A stretch of 5,408 nucleotides of DNA from Campylobacteraceae bacterium (GTDB taxonomy: Bacteria; Campylobacterota; Campylobacteria; Campylobacterales; Sulfurospirillaceae), in NCBI GenBank assembly GCA_027055635.1, contig JALUMZ010000324.1, positions 1 to 5,408 of the forward strand. Reading direction: 5' to 3'. Position 1 is the first letter of the stretch. Each line of letters opens with the position of its first letter. Positions 5,136 through 5,408 of the stretch are shown one piece after another. Made by a program: the position numbers and the translations under genes. Below the pieces are notes generated by a model. The model ran no database searches, was not told where the DNA came from, and worked only from the letters and a program-made list of their open reading frames with translations.

Positions 5136-5408
5136 TTAGCCCTCTTTTGTTATTGTTTCAAGTATTGATTTTTCAATCACTACTGTATAGTATGCAGTAG
5201 TCAAATAAGCGTTTAACTCATTTGCTTCTATAAGATAGCAATTCTTTAGATTTCTAAACGCTAAAAATGTTTTTTCATCTACTAGCTCTTTTACTATCAA
5301 GGCATCTCTAGCGCCCAAAGTTTTTATCAACGCAGCAGCATCTTTTGCCTTTCCCGATTCTATACTAATAGAGTCAGTTACAAAAAGTGCATTTGCAGCA
5401 GCTTTTTC
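5136..5408 (-). CDS. rplD: 50S ribosomal protein L4, C-terminal part (gene continues past the right edge)
   Basis: This is the 3' end of the L4 gene; 90 codons and a TAA stop are visible and the frame is open to the window edge, so the start lies outside. L4 binds 23S rRNA domain I early in 50S assembly, and its long loop lines the peptide exit tunnel. That loop belongs to the N-terminal half and is not seen here. The visible part matches the L4 C-terminal domain: an SGKAKDAAALIKTLGARDAL stretch, then DEKTFLAFRNLKNCYLIEANELNAY in pieces, then VVIEKSILETI near the end. The family is usually about 200 residues, so roughly the last 45% is present. A TTG at 5330 is merely an internal Leu codon, not a start. 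The stop is two bases before rplW, and the end of rplD carries rplW's GAGG ribosome site. In E. coli L4 represses this operon; nothing visible tests that here. Confidence 0.95.
   Translation of the reverse strand, partial: EKAAANALFVTDSISIESGKAKDAAALIKTLGARDALIVKELVDEKTFLAFRNLKNCYLIEANELNAYLTTAYYTVVIEKSILETITKEG

Noticed and set aside
5328..5330. TTG as the start of a separate 64-residue gene
   Set aside because: The same frame stays open to the window edge and encodes L4 sequence, so this is an internal Leu codon of rplD.

Overview
This window is an ordinary, intact stretch of the conserved bacterial ribosomal-protein supercluster (S10 operon running into spc operon). Every gene lies on the minus strand, so transcription runs from position 5408 down to 1. 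The order is rplD (3' end only), rplW, rplB, rpsS, rplV, rpsC, rplP, rpmC, rpsQ, rplN, rplX, rplE, rpsN (zinc-binding type), rpsH, and the first codons of rplF. There are thirteen complete genes and two cut by the window edges. I see no frameshifts, insertion elements, tRNA or rRNA genes, CRISPR arrays or accessory genes.

The sequence is AT-rich, uses A/T-ending codons heavily, and begins most genes with ATG behind purine-rich Shine-Dalgarno sequences. Several proteins resemble those I remember from Campylobacterota (Epsilonproteobacteria): L16 starting MLMPKRTKYKK, S8 of 131 residues, L24 of 78 residues, zinc-type S14 of 61 residues, and the L14 and L4 C-termini. A free-living, Sulfurimonas-like member is my best guess. 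The phylum is fairly secure; the genus is an inference from memory of protein sequences.

Layout. 5408-2103 is the S10-operon part: L4, L23, L2, S19, L22, S3, L16 and L29. S17 (2089-1838) closes the S10 block. L14 (1838-1470) opens what is a separate spc operon in E. coli; here the two overlap by one base, so the blocks are joined with no spacer. L24, L5, S14 and S8 follow. After rpsH there is the only real spacer, 73 bases (24-96), with a small imperfect hairpin and a six-base direct repeat, and then rplF begins at 23.

The genes work together as one translation unit. Stop and start codons overlap or lie within 13 bases at every other junction (TAATG at rpsC/rplP, rpsQ/rplN and rplN/rplX; TGATG at rplX/rplE; a 14-base overlap at rplP/rpmC). 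This predicts translational coupling and balanced output of 30S and 50S proteins. No promoter or factor-independent terminator is evident within the window, so the main promoter should lie upstream of rplD, outside it. I looked for an undescribed system and did not find one; the findings are modest regulatory and annotation points.
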